A DNA stretch of 64,000 nt from Vibrio zhanjiangensis (GCF_030161235.1 NZ_BSPW01000021.1:1-64000), one strand, 5' to 3'; shown: positions 25,085 to 35,163, counted from the first letter of the stretch. The notes: generated from the sequence alone by a model not told the origin. Translations and numbers: made by a program.

Positions 25085-25410
25085 TTTATCACAAACTAAA
25101 TGTTAAATATGTGTTTAAAAAACGACCAGGTCGGCGAGGTGTGAGTGAGTGCTCATTGAAAGGTGTTGAGTATCGATATTCTGCAAAATGTAACTAGGTG
25201 GTTGTCTAGGGTGAGTCCTTGATGTTAAAGGAGTGGTGATTGTCCTTACAACAGGATACAGACACAGGTCTGCATGCCGATTATTGTTGTTAAATTTTAA
25301 TGTTAATGTTTTTAAATTGTGCTTTTTTTGTTCCTTTTTGTGTTAGTTAATGGTGATTTTATAGTTAAATATAAAATCAATATGAATTGAGTTTCATATT
25401 GATTTTTGAC
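25085..25410 (+). ncRNA. Candidate structured leader RNA or small RNA
   Basis: The segment is bounded by an extended -10 promoter and a hairpin terminator, giving an RNA of roughly 325 bases. It includes a CGACC/GGTCG hairpin near 25108 and a CAGAC/GTCTG hairpin near 25260. I do not recognise an Rfam family. Confidence 0.35.
25373..25408 (+). terminator. AT-rich hairpin terminator in the symporter leader
   Basis: A 14-bp perfect stem (25373-25386 with 25393-25406) is followed by TTTTTG. It is GC-poor, so its strength is uncertain. It lies about 190 bases before the symporter start. Confidence 0.5.
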
Positions 25411-25596
25411 GTTTGAGATTGCATTATCCGCCAGTCAAAAAATACGCTGTTACGTAAAATGGAAGCATGAGGCGCGTTTTACATATCTGAGTTGCACGAT
25501 AAATAAACAATAATACTAAGCAAAGTTGACACTTGGTTGGCAACAGGATGGAAGGCAAGGAAGCATAGAGCAGCGAACACTCAATATGAGGATCGT

Positions 25597-27030
25597 ATGA
25601 CAGATTTAATTAATTTGATGAATGACCTACTTTGGGGCTCAATTCTGGTTTACCTGCTGGTTGGTGTCGGCGTGTACTTTACATTCAGACTTGGCTTTAT
25701 TCAGTTTAGACACTTTGGCCATATGTTTTCTGTTTTGAAGAACAGCCGTAAATCTGATGACGCAGGCATATCATCATTTCAAGCTTTGTGCACTAGCCTT
25801 GCTGCCCGTGTAGGTACAGGAAATATGGCGGGTGTTGCGGTTGCTTTAACTGCGGGTGGTCCGGGCGCCATTTTCTGGATGTGGCTTATTGCCATGCTTG
25901 GTATGGCAACCTCGTTTGCTGAAAGCACATTGGCGCAGCTATACAAAACCAAAGATGATGATGGGAACTATCGTGGTGGCCCTGCATACTACATGGAAAA
26001 AGGCCTTGGTATGCGTTGGATGGGGGTGCTGTTTTCTATTTTCTTGATCATCGCCTTTGGTTTGGTATTCAACGCCGTTCAAGCGAATTCTATCGCAGAT
26101 GCAATGCATACCGCTTTTGGTTGGGATGAAACTTACGTTGGTGTCGCAGTTGTTGTCCTTTCTGCCGTGATTATTTTTGGTGGCATCAAGCGAATTGCAC
26201 GTGTTGCTGAAATGATAGTTCCCGCTATGGCTTTACTGTACTTGCTTCTCGCGTTGTTTGTCGTATTCACCAATATTGAAAAGCTTCCAGCGGTACTTAG
26301 CTTGATCTTTAAGAGTGCGTTTGGTTTGCAAGAAGCAGCAGCGGGTGGTCTAGGCTATGCGATTGCACAGGCCATGATCAACGGTATTAAGCGTGGTTTG
26401 TTTTCTAACGAAGCGGGTATGGGTTCTGCACCCAATGCAGCAGCGTCTGCCACACCGTATCCACCGCACCCTGCATCTCAAGGTTATGTACAGATGTTAG
26501 GTGTGTTTACGGATACTATTGTTATTTGTTCTGCCACCGTCGCAATCATTCTCATGTCGGGTGAATATGTGCCACATGGTGAAGTGACCGGAATTGAATT
26601 AACTCAGGCAGCATTGAGCTCTCAGGTTGGTTCTTGGGGGGGGATTTTCGTTGCTATCGCAATTTTCTTCTTTGCCTTTACGTCAATTATTGCCAACTAC
26701 TCTTATGCGGAAACCAATTTAATATTCCTTGAGCATAATCACAAAGCTGGTTTGGGTATCTTCCGAATTGTTGTGCTAGGGATGGTTATGTTTGGTGCCG
26801 TCGCATCACTGCCTGTGGTTTGGTCTCTAGCTGATGTTTCTATGGGGATGATGGCTATTGTCAACCTAGTCGCTATCTTGTTGCTCTCTGGTATCGTGAT
26901 TAAATTGGCTAAAGACTATAATCGCCAGCTTAAAGCAGGCAAGGTTCCAACGTTTAATAGCGATGATTTCCCAGAGTTGAAGTCACAGTTAGAAAACGGT
27001 ATTTGGGATAACAACAAAAAAGACTCATAG
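25597..27030 (+). CDS. AGCS family sodium:alanine/glycine symporter
   Basis: This inner-membrane protein of about ten helices imports alanine or glycine with Na+. From ATG 25597, behind GAGG, it has 477 residues; an ATG 20 codons upstream adds a polar segment not typical of the family. The signature GGPGAIFWMW, FAESTLAQLYK, the NGIKRGLFSNEAGMGSAPNA block and the YSYAETN segment near residue 380 are typical of AGCS proteins. The long structured leader suggests RNA-level control. A strong terminator follows. Confidence 0.92.
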   Translation: MTDLINLMNDLLWGSILVYLLVGVGVYFTFRLGFIQFRHFGHMFSVLKNSRKSDDAGISSFQALCTSLAARVGTGNMAGVAVALTAGGPGAIFWMWLIAMLGMATSFAESTLAQLYKTKDDDGNYRGGPAYYMEKGLGMRWMGVLFSIFLIIAFGLVFNAVQANSIADAMHTAFGWDETYVGVAVVVLSAVIIFGGIKRIARVAEMIVPAMALLYLLLALFVVFTNIEKLPAVLSLIFKSAFGLQEAAAGGLGYAIAQAMINGIKRGLFSNEAGMGSAPNAAASATPYPPHPASQGYVQMLGVFTDTIVICSATVAIILMSGEYVPHGEVTGIELTQAALSSQVGSWGGIFVAIAIFFFAFTSIIANYSYAETNLIFLEHNHKAGLGIFRIVVLGMVMFGAVASLPVVWSLADVSMGMMAIVNLVAILLLSGIVIKLAKDYNRQLKAGKVPTFNSDDFPELKSQLENGIWDNNKKDS

Positions 27031-27053
27031 ACACACTCTATAGTAACAATACA

Positions 27054-27085
27054 AAAAGCCATGCAGACATTGCATGGCTTTTTTT
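27054..27085 (+). terminator. Terminator of the symporter gene
   Basis: AAAAGCCATGCA and TGCATGGCTTTT form a perfect 12-bp stem with a 5-base loop and a T-run to 27085. Confidence 0.92.
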
Positions 27086-27129
27086 GTACTCTATTAGGTG
27101 TTCACACTAGGAAAAATAGAGTTAAAGTC

Positions 27130-27903
27130 ATGTTAATTGTCGTATCACCTGCGAAAACCTTAGACTATGAATCACCCTTGGCGACAGAGAAATATACTCA
27201 GCCCGAGCTTGTGGAATATTCCAAACAGCTGATTGACGTATGCCGTAAACTCACCCCGGCTGATATTGCCAGTTTAATGAAAGTGAGTGATAAAATTGCG
27301 GATTTAAACGTTGGACGTTTTCAAGAGTGGAGTGAGGAATTTACAACCGATAATGCTCGTCAGGCTATTTTGGCTTTCAAAGGTGACGTGTACACAGGAT
27401 TAGACGCCCAGACACTCTCTGAGCAGGACTTTGACTATGCTCAAAAACATCTAAGGATGTTATCTGGACTGTACGGACTTCTTAAACCTCTTGATCTAAT
27501 GCAGCCATACCGATTAGAAATGGGGACAAAACTTTCTAATCCCAAAGGAAGCAACCTCTACCAGTTTTGGGGCAATGTCATCACGGATAAGTTGAACCAA
27601 GCTATTTCAGAGCAAGGGGATAATGTCCTGATTAATCTTGCTTCTAATGAATACTTTAAAGCGGTGAAGCCCAAGTCGCTTGATGCGCAAGTGATTACGC
27701 CAATCTTTAAAGATTGCAAAAATGGTCAGTACAAGGTCATCAGCTTTTATGCAAAAAAAGCACGCGGTATGATGGCGAGATTTATTATCGAAAACCGCAT
27801 CGATAGTGTGGTGGAGCTGACTAAATTCGATGTTGCTGGCTATTATTTTGTTGAACAAGAATCTTCACCAACGGAATTAGTGTTTAAAAGAGAGGAACAG
27901 TAA
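27130..27903 (+). CDS. yaaA: Peroxide stress resistance protein YaaA
   Basis: This 257-residue protein of the UPF0246/DUF328 family begins [16 protein letters not shown], the conserved start. An upstream ATG at 27061 lies in the symporter terminator and is not used. In E. coli YaaA lowers free iron during H2O2 stress and binds DNA. Conserved blocks [22 protein letters not shown] and [13 protein letters not shown] are present. The gene is followed 12 bases later by a small gene that overlaps yjjV, so the three may be one transcript. Confidence 0.93.
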   Translation: MLIVVSPAKTLDYESPLATEKYTQPELVEYSKQLIDVCRKLTPADIASLMKVSDKIADLNVGRFQEWSEEFTTDNARQAILAFKGDVYTGLDAQTLSEQDFDYAQKHLRMLSGLYGLLKPLDLMQPYRLEMGTKLSNPKGSNLYQFWGNVITDKLNQAISEQGDNVLINLASNEYFKAVKPKSLDAQVITPIFKDCKNGQYKVISFYAKKARGMMARFIIENRIDSVVELTKFDVAGYYFVEQESSPTELVFKREEQ

Positions 27904-27915
27904 AGGTCGTTGGTT

Positions 27916-28065
27916 ATGTACACTTGGTTTAAAAAATGGCTTAAACGATATGACGCATGGTGTTTCTCAATGGGAATGACTGAAGAAAACAGACGCCGCT
28001 GCGTACCTTATCGTAATGACTCTACTGACCAAGCATCTAATTCTCCGCACAAGGCGCAACAATAA
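27916..28065 (+). CDS. Small conserved-looking protein (49 residues) between yaaA and yjjV
   Basis: A 49-residue frame begins MYTWFKKWLKRYDAWCFSM and ends with a polar tail. Its stop shares a base with the ATG of yjjV (TAATG), strong evidence of translational coupling. The N-terminal 20 residues form an amphipathic, aromatic and basic helix that could lie on a membrane. I do not recognise its function. Confidence 0.65.
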   Translation: MYTWFKKWLKRYDAWCFSMGMTEENRRRCVPYRNDSTDQASNSPHKAQQ

Positions 28066-28838
28066 TGCGCCTTTTTGATACTCATTGCCATTTTGATTTC
28101 GATGTTTTTAGCGATGATTTTGTCAGTCATCTTCAGCTTGCTCACGAGCAAGGTGTTGAGAGAATAATGATTCCCTCTATAGGCCCATCAAACTGGGATA
28201 AGTTGCTTGCAATGTCGGCTGAACATGCAGGGATATACACAGCATTGGGTATGCACCCTTATTTTCTGAGTGGTGATAGTTTTTTTTGCTTTGCTGATTT
28301 AAAGAAACAAGTAGATGCTCATATCAATCATCTCCAAGCCATTGGTGAATGTGGCTTAGATGCTATGGTTGATGTTGATCATGAAATACAACGCCAAGTA
28401 TTTAATGCACAAATAGCACTTGCAAGTGACCACCAACTGCCTTTAATTCTCCACAGCAGGAAAACGCATAATGAAGTTCTTCAGCTTTTAAAAAAACATA
28501 AGTTTTCTTTTGGCGGTGTACTTCATGGTTTCTCTGGCAGCTATCAACAAGCGATGCAATTTGTTGAACTCGGCTTTTATATTGGGGTGGGTGGGGTGAT
28601 AACCTACCCTCGAGCACAGAAAACTCGCAAGACTGTTTTTGACTTGCCTCTTGAGAATATTGTGCTTGAAACGGATGCCCCAGATATGCCGCTCATGGGA
28701 TATCAAGGAAAGCCCAATCACCCAGCAATGTTAGTTCACATTCTGTCTTGCTTAGCCAATCTTCGAGAAATGGATGAGCAAACTATTGCACAAATAACAT
28801 GGGAAAATGCCAATCAAGCCTTCAAAATATGTGAATAG
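28065..28838 (+). CDS. yjjV: TatD family metal-dependent hydrolase YjjV
   Basis: This 257-residue TIM-barrel hydrolase starts MRLFDTHCHFDFDVF, with the metal-binding HCH. GECGLD (metal Glu), LHSRKTHNEV, LHGFSGS and LETDAPDMPL follow in the TatD order. TatD proteins are metal-dependent nucleases or deacylase-like enzymes; YjjV itself is little studied. As in E. coli, the gene lies near the deo cluster. It overlaps the small gene upstream by one base. Confidence 0.9.
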   Translation: MRLFDTHCHFDFDVFSDDFVSHLQLAHEQGVERIMIPSIGPSNWDKLLAMSAEHAGIYTALGMHPYFLSGDSFFCFADLKKQVDAHINHLQAIGECGLDAMVDVDHEIQRQVFNAQIALASDHQLPLILHSRKTHNEVLQLLKKHKFSFGGVLHGFSGSYQQAMQFVELGFYIGVGGVITYPRAQKTRKTVFDLPLENIVLETDAPDMPLMGYQGKPNHPAMLVHILSCLANLREMDEQTIAQITWENANQAFKICE

Positions 28839-28882
28839 TTTCTAAGTAAAATGTTATTACTATGATTTAATAACTTTGTTTT

Positions 28883-28898
28883 GGTGATCCGTGTCACA
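28883..28898 (+). promoter_or_regulatory. CRP site, distal, at nupC
   Basis: GGTGA-TCCGTG-TCACA matches the CRP consensus at nine of ten positions. It is centred 52 bases upstream of a second CRP-like site. Confidence 0.7.
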
Positions 28899-28934
28899 TA
28901 TATGAATGAGCACATGATGAATCTTATTAGAAAC

Positions 28935-28950
28935 TGTGAAGACCGCATTA
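28935..28950 (+). promoter_or_regulatory. CRP-like site, proximal, at nupC
   Basis: TGTGA-AGACCG-CATTA has one perfect and one weak half site. It is centred about 41 bases upstream of the start expected from TATAAT at 28972-28977. Confidence 0.5.
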
Positions 28951-28971
28951 CTTTAACTGTGGCCGGATGAG

Positions 28972-28977
28972 TATAAT
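28972..28977 (+). promoter_or_regulatory. -10 element of nupC
   Basis: A perfect TATAAT with a poor -35 region (TTACTT, 28948-28953), consistent with an activator-dependent promoter. Confidence 0.6.
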
Positions 28978-29043
28978 TGCCCCCGCTTTATCGCTCCATA
29001 ATTGGAACACGCCAACAAACAACATATAAGGAAGTCATAAACT

Positions 29044-30309
29044 ATGAGCCTGTTTATGAGCCTAGTCGGTATGGTAGTCCTACTCGCAATTGCAGTAGCC
29101 CTATCTAGCAACCGTAAAGCTATTAATTTAAGAACTGTGGGTGGCGCATTCGCTATTCAATTCGCACTTGGTGCGTTTATTTTATATATACCTTGGGGAC
29201 AGGAATTGCTAAGAGGCTTTTCTGACGGTGTTTCGAATGTTATTGCATACGGTAACAAAGGTTCCGATTTTATCTTTGGAGGCTTAGTATCAGACAAGAT
29301 GTTTGAAATGTTCGGCGGCGGCGGCTTTGTCTTCGCTTTCCGAGTTCTACCAACATTAATTTTCTTCTCTGCATTCATTTCCGTTTTGTATTACATCGGT
29401 ATTATGCAGTGGGTGATTAAGATCCTTGGTGGTGCGCTGCAAAAGGTATTGGGTACTTCACGTTCAGAGTCTATGTCTGCGGCGGCAAACATTTTTGTCG
29501 GTCAAACCGAAGCTCCTCTAGTCGTTCGTCCATTCATTCCGAAAATGACTCAATCTGAGCTATTTGCAGTAATGTGTGGTGGTCTAGCCTCTGTAGCTGG
29601 TGGCGTGCTTGCAGGCTATGCATCTATGGGGGTACCTATTGAGTACTTGGTTGCCGCATCCTTTATGGCAGCACCTGGTGGTTTATTATTTGCAAAAATC
29701 ATCATGCCAGAGACAGACAAGCCAAATGAAAACTTTGATGCTGATATTGGTGGTGCAGAAGATAAGCCGTCTAACATTATTGATGCCGCCGCTGGTGGTG
29801 CCGCTGTGGGTTTGCAATTGGCGCTGAATGTTGGTGCTATGTTACTTGCTTTCGTTGGCCTTATTGCTCTTGTTAACGGCATTTTAGGTGGTATTGGTGG
29901 TTGGTTTGATATGCCTGAACTGACTCTAGAACTTATCCTTGGCTTTGCGTTCTCTCCACTTGCATTCCTAATTGGTGTTCCATGGGAAGAAGCGACAGTT
30001 GCGGGCTCATTTATTGGTCAGAAATTGGTTGTCAATGAGTTTGTTGCGTATTTAAATTTTGCCCCTCTTTTAGGTGACGGAGCAGAAATCGTGCTGTCTG
30101 AGAAGACTAAAGCGATTATCTCGTTTGCATTGTGTGGTTTTGCTAACTTGTCTTCGATTGCGATTCTGCTAGGTGGCTTGGGTGGACTTGCGCCTCAGCG
30201 TCGTTCAGATATTGCTCGTATGGGTATGAAGGCGGTTGCTGCAGGGACATTATCAAACCTAATGGCTGCAACAATCGCAGGTTTCTGCTTAACGTTAACA
30301 GGTATGTGA
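29044..30309 (+). CDS. nupC: Concentrative nucleoside transporter NupC (CNT)
   Basis: This 421-residue inner-membrane protein carries nucleosides inward with Na+. It is close to the structurally studied V. cholerae CNT. The nucleoside-binding GQTEAP lies at the same numbers (Gly153, Gln154, Thr155, Glu156). GVPWEEATVAG (with the conserved second Glu) and CGFANLSS are also present. It has an AAGGAAG ribosome binding site. Two CRP-like sites lie upstream and a strong terminator follows. It supplies nucleosides to the deo enzymes encoded 1.3 kb downstream. Confidence 0.96.
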   Translation: MSLFMSLVGMVVLLAIAVALSSNRKAINLRTVGGAFAIQFALGAFILYIPWGQELLRGFSDGVSNVIAYGNKGSDFIFGGLVSDKMFEMFGGGGFVFAFRVLPTLIFFSAFISVLYYIGIMQWVIKILGGALQKVLGTSRSESMSAAANIFVGQTEAPLVVRPFIPKMTQSELFAVMCGGLASVAGGVLAGYASMGVPIEYLVAASFMAAPGGLLFAKIIMPETDKPNENFDADIGGAEDKPSNIIDAAAGGAAVGLQLALNVGAMLLAFVGLIALVNGILGGIGGWFDMPELTLELILGFAFSPLAFLIGVPWEEATVAGSFIGQKLVVNEFVAYLNFAPLLGDGAEIVLSEKTKAIISFALCGFANLSSIAILLGGLGGLAPQRRSDIARMGMKAVAAGTLSNLMAATIAGFCLTLTGM

Positions 30310-30330
30310 TTTTGTAACGTCGCTACCGTG

Positions 30331-30360
30331 AAAAAACCCGCTTACTTAGCGGGTTTTTTT
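30331..30360 (+). terminator. Terminator of nupC
   Basis: AAAAAACCCGCT and AGCGGGTTTTTT form a 12-bp stem with a 5-base loop. Confidence 0.92.
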
Positions 30361-30384
30361 GTTAGCCTGTGCTAAGTGCCGGCT

Positions 30385-30939
30385 TTATTTGGCTGCCGAT
30401 TTTAACTGTATATTCTGTAGAGCACTGAATATCAGTTTTTTATCGTTGTCTTTTAGATACGGGTTAGTAATGGTTGAACTAAATGCTTGGTATTGTTCAT
30501 CAGTGAATACTTCTCCCGTATTCAGATAATCAGAAATGGAAGCGTTAAGCTCATTACCCAGTTTAATTAAAGCTGGACGAATCTCTGTTTTTAAATCCCG
30601 AGGTGTTTGTGGTACATCGGCAATTTGTGTCAGCATATCAGCACGGTAGCGGTATTGAATCGCTTTTGCTGCTGAGATCAAACTGACAGTGAGTTCGGTC
30701 GTTGACGTACCATCTAAGCCATATTTCTCACTAGCAGCTTTTGATTTTTCAATGACAACGGCTTCCCTTTCTAAATCTTCAATTGCGAGATGATGGTTTA
30801 TCTTATAAAGGGCGACATCTTGCATATAATTCATACGTTGATTAATTTTCTCAAACACAGATTCAGAATTTCCTTGCGCGTAAGAGAAAATAGGTAAAGT
30901 AAGCAGAGTCGCTAATATGAAGCCTGTTATTTTTTGCAT
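30385..30939 (-). CDS. Periplasmic (secreted, AroQ-gamma) chorismate mutase
   Basis: From ATG 30939 this is a 184-residue protein with signal peptide MQKITGFILATLLTLPIFSYA. The mature part matches the secreted chorismate mutase class. INQRMNYMQDVALYKINHH contains the usual R and K of the active site, followed by ERE(A)VVIEKS and AIQYRYRADML. It converts chorismate to prephenate outside the cytoplasm; the reason for such export is not settled. The ORF extends 20 codons further upstream, but that would bury the signal peptide. Confidence 0.85.
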   Translation of the reverse strand: MQKITGFILATLLTLPIFSYAQGNSESVFEKINQRMNYMQDVALYKINHHLAIEDLEREAVVIEKSKAASEKYGLDGTSTTELTVSLISAAKAIQYRYRADMLTQIADVPQTPRDLKTEIRPALIKLGNELNASISDYLNTGEVFTDEQYQAFSSTITNPYLKDNDKKLIFSALQNIQLKSAAK

Positions 30940-31652
30940 TCTTGATTCCAACTTATAACGGATAGGACTAAATGATATTTCTATCACAAATGTCATCAAT
31001 GGTCATATTGATATTATTTATAATTTAATGACGTATTGTTATATAGCTTTAGTGATGGAGAGGATAATCTAAATTTTATAGCGGCCATGTATTGATAAAG
31101 GTAGAAAAATGGCAGTGGTATAGATGAAACAGCCGATTATGTTAGGTTGATAATTAACCATGTTTTAGAGGGGGTTTGGTTTTGAGATCCAAACCGTTTG
31201 CTTTTTATAACTGGGTACAGTTTTCTGTAAATCCTAGGTATTGTAAGCATGCAAGAGTGTTTTACTTGGCCAAGCTTGGTTGATTTGGGTCGAAAAGGTT
31301 GCACTCTTCCATCTTCCGTTAAGACAATAAATTCTGATGAGTGATGATCAGCATGAATGAGAAAGCATTGTTGGAATAGCGAGTAACGGACACTTATCAA
31401 AGGATTGTTTGACAAGTATTTCGCCAGTGTGATTCGCCTTTGAATACGCACGGCCTATAACTCAGCCAGAATGTATGATTAACATTATACCACTCCCTGA
31501 AATATCATTTTCTGGCAGCGTTCGGTGACAAGGATAGCAACTGGGGTAAAGTATTGTCCCCAAGTCTTCAAGGAACCAAGTCCGTTCATCAATGATGACA
31601 TAATCGATACTGGATTGTGTGAAATGTATATAAATATTGATCGGAGAGAGAA
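30940..31652. other. Gene-free region before the deo operon
   Basis: About 710 bases between the chorismate mutase gene (minus) and deoC (plus), expected to hold the deo promoter. I could not identify convincing CRP or CytR sites. A minus-strand frame at 31137-31451 starts with GTG, lacks a ribosome binding site and has no recognisable domain. I do not call it a gene. Confidence 0.45.
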
Positions 31653-32429
31653 ATGAGTGATTTGAAAGCTGCAGCACTGCGTGCATTGAAACTGATGGAC
31701 TTAACTACCCTGAATGATGATGACACGGATGCCAAGGTTATTGCCTTGTGCCATGACGCTAAATCAGCGGTCGGCAATACGGCGGCAATTTGTATCTATC
31801 CTCGCTTTATTCCTATCGCCAAAAAGACATTGAGAGAGCAGGGTACGCCCGAAATTAAAGTTGCAACAGTCACGAACTTTCCTCATGGAAATGATGATAT
31901 TGATATTGCAGTGGCTGAAACCAAAGCGGCAGTTGCATACGGTGCAGATGAGGTTGATGTGGTCTTTCCGTATCGAGCGCTTATATCAGGTGATGAAGAA
32001 GTAGGTTTTGAACTAGTAAAGCAGTGTAAGCAAGCCTGCGGAAACATTTTACTTAAAGTGATTATTGAAACTGGCGAACTTAAGCAAGAAGCTCTGATTA
32101 AAAAAGCATCAGAAATTGCAATCAAAGCGGGTGCTGACTTTATCAAAACCTCGACGGGCAAAGTCCCTGTAAATGCGACAACTGAATACGCTCGTATGAT
32201 GCTTGAAGTTATTCGTGATATGGGTGTGGCGTCAAAGGTTGGCTTTAAGCCTGCTGGTGGTGTGAGAACCGCTGAAGATGCCGCTGAATATTTGGCAATG
32301 GCGGATGACATACTGGGTGATCAATGGGTCGATGCTCGTCACTACCGATTTGGCGCATCAAGTCTTCTGACCAATCTACTCAATACATTAGAAGTGACAA
32401 AGAAAACGGCTGATCCCGCCGCTTATTAG
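31653..32429 (+). CDS. deoC: Deoxyribose-phosphate aldolase
   Basis: This 258-residue class I aldolase splits deoxyribose 5-phosphate to acetaldehyde and glyceraldehyde 3-phosphate, the last step of deoxynucleoside breakdown. The Schiff-base Lys lies in FIKTSTGK. The second Lys lies in [10 protein letters not shown]. The N-terminal [14 protein letters not shown] stretch is typical of the E. coli-type DeoC. It has a GGAGAG ribosome binding site and begins the deoCAB operon. Confidence 0.96.
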   Translation: MSDLKAAALRALKLMDLTTLNDDDTDAKVIALCHDAKSAVGNTAAICIYPRFIPIAKKTLREQGTPEIKVATVTNFPHGNDDIDIAVAETKAAVAYGADEVDVVFPYRALISGDEEVGFELVKQCKQACGNILLKVIIETGELKQEALIKKASEIAIKAGADFIKTSTGKVPVNATTEYARMMLEVIRDMGVASKVGFKPAGGVRTAEDAAEYLAMADDILGDQWVDARHYRFGASSLLTNLLNTLEVTKKTADPAAY

Positions 32430-32507
32430 TTTCCTGCTCATGGGTGGTGAGTCTTTTTCATCACTCATTCAAATTGCTCACAACCACCGTTTGCGTGGGA
32501 GGCTCTA

Positions 32508-33836
32508 ATGTATTTACCTCAAGAAATTATTCGTCGAAAACGCGATGGAAAAATACTCACAAAAGAAGAAATCAAATTCTTTGTTGATGGCATTGCTAGT
32601 AATCGTGTTTCTGAAGGCCAGATAGCTGCCTTTGCTATGGCCATTTTTTTTAATGAAATGACCATGCCAGAGAGAGTTGCCCTGACTTGCGCTATGCGTG
32701 ATTCGGGTATGGTTATTGATTGGCACCAGCAGGATTTTCCAGGGCCTATCGTCGACAAACATTCAACGGGTGGTGTAGGGGATGTGACCTCGTTGATGTT
32801 AGGGCCTATGGTTGCAGCTTGTGGCGGTTTTGTGCCTATGATTTCTGGACGCGGCCTTGGACATACGGGAGGGACTCTAGACAAGCTAGAATCTATTCCT
32901 GGATATAACGTTATGCCATCCAATGAGGTTTTTGCAGAGGTTACCAAGCAAGCGGGAGTTGCTATTATAGGTCAAACGGGACACTTAGCCCCCGCTGATA
33001 AACGCGTGTATGCAATTCGAGATGTGACTGCAACGGTTGATAACATTTCCCTTATTACGGCTTCTATTTTGTCGAAAAAGCTCGCAGCAGGCCTAGAATC
33101 TTTGGTTATGGATGTCAAAGTCGGCTCGGGGGCTTTTATGCCCAATTATCAAGAGTCTGAACAGTTAGCGAAATCCATTGTAGGGGTCGCCAATGGCGCT
33201 GGTACGAATACCACGGCTATTTTAACGGATATGAATCAAGTTTTGGCATCTTCTGCAGGCAATGCACTTGAAGTTAAAGAAGCTGTTCAATTTTTGATTG
33301 GAGAGTATCAAAATCCTCGTCTTTTGGAAGTGACGTTAGCTCTGGGCGCAGAAATGTTAGTGCTCGGAAGGTTGGCCGATAATACACAACATGCCCGAAT
33401 GAAGTTAGTCGAGGTGTTGGAAAATGGAAAAGCCGCGGAGTGCTTTGGCCGTATGGTCGCAGGACTCGGTGGGCCCGCAGACTTTGTGGCCAATTATAAT
33501 AGCTACTTAGAGAAAGCACCGTTTGTTAAGCCAGTTTTTGCCAATCAGGAGGGCGTTGTGTCTGCCATGGATACTCGTGCTATCGGTATGGCGGTTGTGG
33601 CAATGGGAGGTGGCCGCCGAGTTGCTACAGATAAGATTGATCATGCAGTTGGTTTTGATGGCTTTATCCGCCTTGGTGAGCGCCCATCGTCTGAGAAGCC
33701 GTTAGCTGTTATTCATGCTCGAAATGAGCAGCAATGGCAAGAAGCAGCATTGTCACTTCAACAGGCAATTACTATTGGAACCGAGTATCTGCCAACACCC
33801 GACGTTTATCGTCAAATTCGTGCCAAGGATGTTTAA
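32508..33836 (+). CDS. deoA: Thymidine phosphorylase
   Basis: This 442-residue enzyme splits thymidine with phosphate to thymine and deoxyribose 1-phosphate. The phosphate-binding [10 protein letters not shown] lies near residue 84, and the family signature [16 protein letters not shown] lies near residue 113. Length is typical. It follows deoC by 78 bases with a GGGAGG ribosome binding site. The deoA-deoB gap contains a GCCTGC/GCAGGC inverted repeat. Confidence 0.96.
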   Translation: MYLPQEIIRRKRDGKILTKEEIKFFVDGIASNRVSEGQIAAFAMAIFFNEMTMPERVALTCAMRDSGMVIDWHQQDFPGPIVDKHSTGGVGDVTSLMLGPMVAACGGFVPMISGRGLGHTGGTLDKLESIPGYNVMPSNEVFAEVTKQAGVAIIGQTGHLAPADKRVYAIRDVTATVDNISLITASILSKKLAAGLESLVMDVKVGSGAFMPNYQESEQLAKSIVGVANGAGTNTTAILTDMNQVLASSAGNALEVKEAVQFLIGEYQNPRLLEVTLALGAEMLVLGRLADNTQHARMKLVEVLENGKAAECFGRMVAGLGGPADFVANYNSYLEKAPFVKPVFANQEGVVSAMDTRAIGMAVVAMGGGRRVATDKIDHAVGFDGFIRLGERPSSEKPLAVIHARNEQQWQEAALSLQQAITIGTEYLPTPDVYRQIRAKDV

Positions 33837-33895
33837 ATTTATACATACATTTGCCTGCTATAAAAACAATCGCTTTGCAGGCTGAGGAAGAAGCA

Positions 33896-35116
33896 ATGAA
33901 AAGAGCATTTATTTTAGTTCTGGATTCGTTTGGAATCGGTGCGACAGAAGATGCGAAAAAATTTGGCGATGTAGGCGCTGATACACTTGGCCATATCGCT
34001 GAACAATGTTACCAAGGTCTTGCTGATAATGAGCGTAGAAGTGGACCTTTATCTCTACCTAACCTTTCTCGACTAGGCCTTGCTATGGCGCACAAAGAGT
34101 CGACAGGCAATTTTGCGATGGGATTGGATAATGATGTAGACATTGTCGCTGCTTATGGTCATGCGGCTGAGCTTTCATCCGGTAAAGATACGCCATCGGG
34201 ACATTGGGAAATCGCAGGCGTCCCAGTTCTATTTGATTGGGGGTATTTTTCTGACAAAGCGAACAGTTTTCCTAAAGCGCTGACGGATAAAGTTTTGGCT
34301 CGAGCAGGTTTGAACGGCTTTTTAGGTAATTGCCATGCATCTGGCACTCACATATTGAATGATCTAGGTGAAGAGCACATGAAAACGGGGCTGCCTATTT
34401 TCTATACATCGGCTGACTCCGTCTTTCAAATAGCTTGTCATGAAGAGACATTTGGTCTTGAGCGTCTACTAGAACTGTGTCAAATCGCTCGTGAGGAACT
34501 GGAAGGCTATAATATCGGCCGCGTGATAGCGCGCCCGTTTATTGGCTCTGCTAAAGGCCAATTTGAGCGCACTGGTAATCGTCGTGACCTGTCACTTGAG
34601 CCACCCTCAGCAACGGTATTGCAAAAGCTGGTGGACGAAAAGCAAGGACAAGTTGTATCAATAGGCAAAATAGCAGATATATACGCCAACTGTGGCATTA
34701 CTAAAAAGGTGAAGGCCACAGGTATTCCAGCATTATTTGACCAAACGTTAGAACAAATCAAACAGGCTCAAGATAACACTATCGTGTTTACCAATTTCGT
34801 TGATTTCGACTCAGCGTACGGACATCGTCGCGATGTTGCAGGTTATGCTGAAGCGTTAGAATATTTTGATGAGCGTATTCATGAAGTTATTGATATTATG
34901 CAACAGGATGATATCCTGATTTTGACAGCTGATCATGGTTGCGATCCAACTTGGCCTGGCACTGATCATACGCGTGAGCATATCCCTGTTATTGTTTATG
35001 GTCAAAAAGTAACGGCTGGTTCACTAGGGCGGCGAGAGTCTTTTGCTGATATCGGCCAGAGTTTAGCGAGTTACTTTGGTACTTCTCCCATGGACTATGG
35101 TAAGAGCTTTTTGTGA
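33896..35116 (+). CDS. deoB: Phosphopentomutase
   Basis: This 406-residue enzyme moves phosphate between positions 1 and 5 of ribose and deoxyribose. From ATG 33896, behind GAGGAAG, it begins [19 protein letters not shown] with the metal-binding Asp. The active-site DTPSGHWE and the C-terminal [20 protein letters not shown] motif are present. A longer frame from 33734 overlaps deoA and has no homology. In the usual deo operon deoD follows; here only a tail of it remains. Confidence 0.96.
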   Translation: MKRAFILVLDSFGIGATEDAKKFGDVGADTLGHIAEQCYQGLADNERRSGPLSLPNLSRLGLAMAHKESTGNFAMGLDNDVDIVAAYGHAAELSSGKDTPSGHWEIAGVPVLFDWGYFSDKANSFPKALTDKVLARAGLNGFLGNCHASGTHILNDLGEEHMKTGLPIFYTSADSVFQIACHEETFGLERLLELCQIAREELEGYNIGRVIARPFIGSAKGQFERTGNRRDLSLEPPSATVLQKLVDEKQGQVVSIGKIADIYANCGITKKVKATGIPALFDQTLEQIKQAQDNTIVFTNFVDFDSAYGHRRDVAGYAEALEYFDERIHEVIDIMQQDDILILTADHGCDPTWPGTDHTREHIPVIVYGQKVTAGSLGRRESFADIGQSLASYFGTSPMDYGKSFL

Positions 35117-35163
35117 CGGTATACCAGAATATGGCACTATTCAATCTTGTTAATGGTTAAAAA

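Larger units (their letters stand above)
24894..25596 (+). other. Long gene-free region upstream of the alanine/glycine symporter
   Basis: About 700 bases without a convincing gene. It contains an extended -10 promoter (25069-25078) and a GC-richer, structured part (25105-25300) with several short, mutually exclusive stems, for example TCCTT pairing with AAGGA in more than one way between 25214 and 25254. An A/T-rich hairpin terminator (25373-25408) follows. It could be a regulatory leader or a separate small RNA. I compared it with the glycine riboswitch motifs and did not see them. Confidence 0.5.

Noticed and set aside
25085..25410. Glycine riboswitch before the AGCS symporter
   Set aside because: Glycine riboswitches do occur before such symporters in Vibrio, but I could not find the aptamer core elements (GGAGAG..., ACCGAAG, CUCAGG..AAAGGAC) in this leader.
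24894..25596. Qrr or CsrB-type regulatory RNA
   Set aside because: The conserved Qrr core and the multiple GGA loops of CsrB are not present.
31137..31451. 104-codon minus-strand frame before deoC
   Set aside because: It starts with GTG, has no ribosome binding site and no recognisable domain, and lies in the expected deo promoter region.
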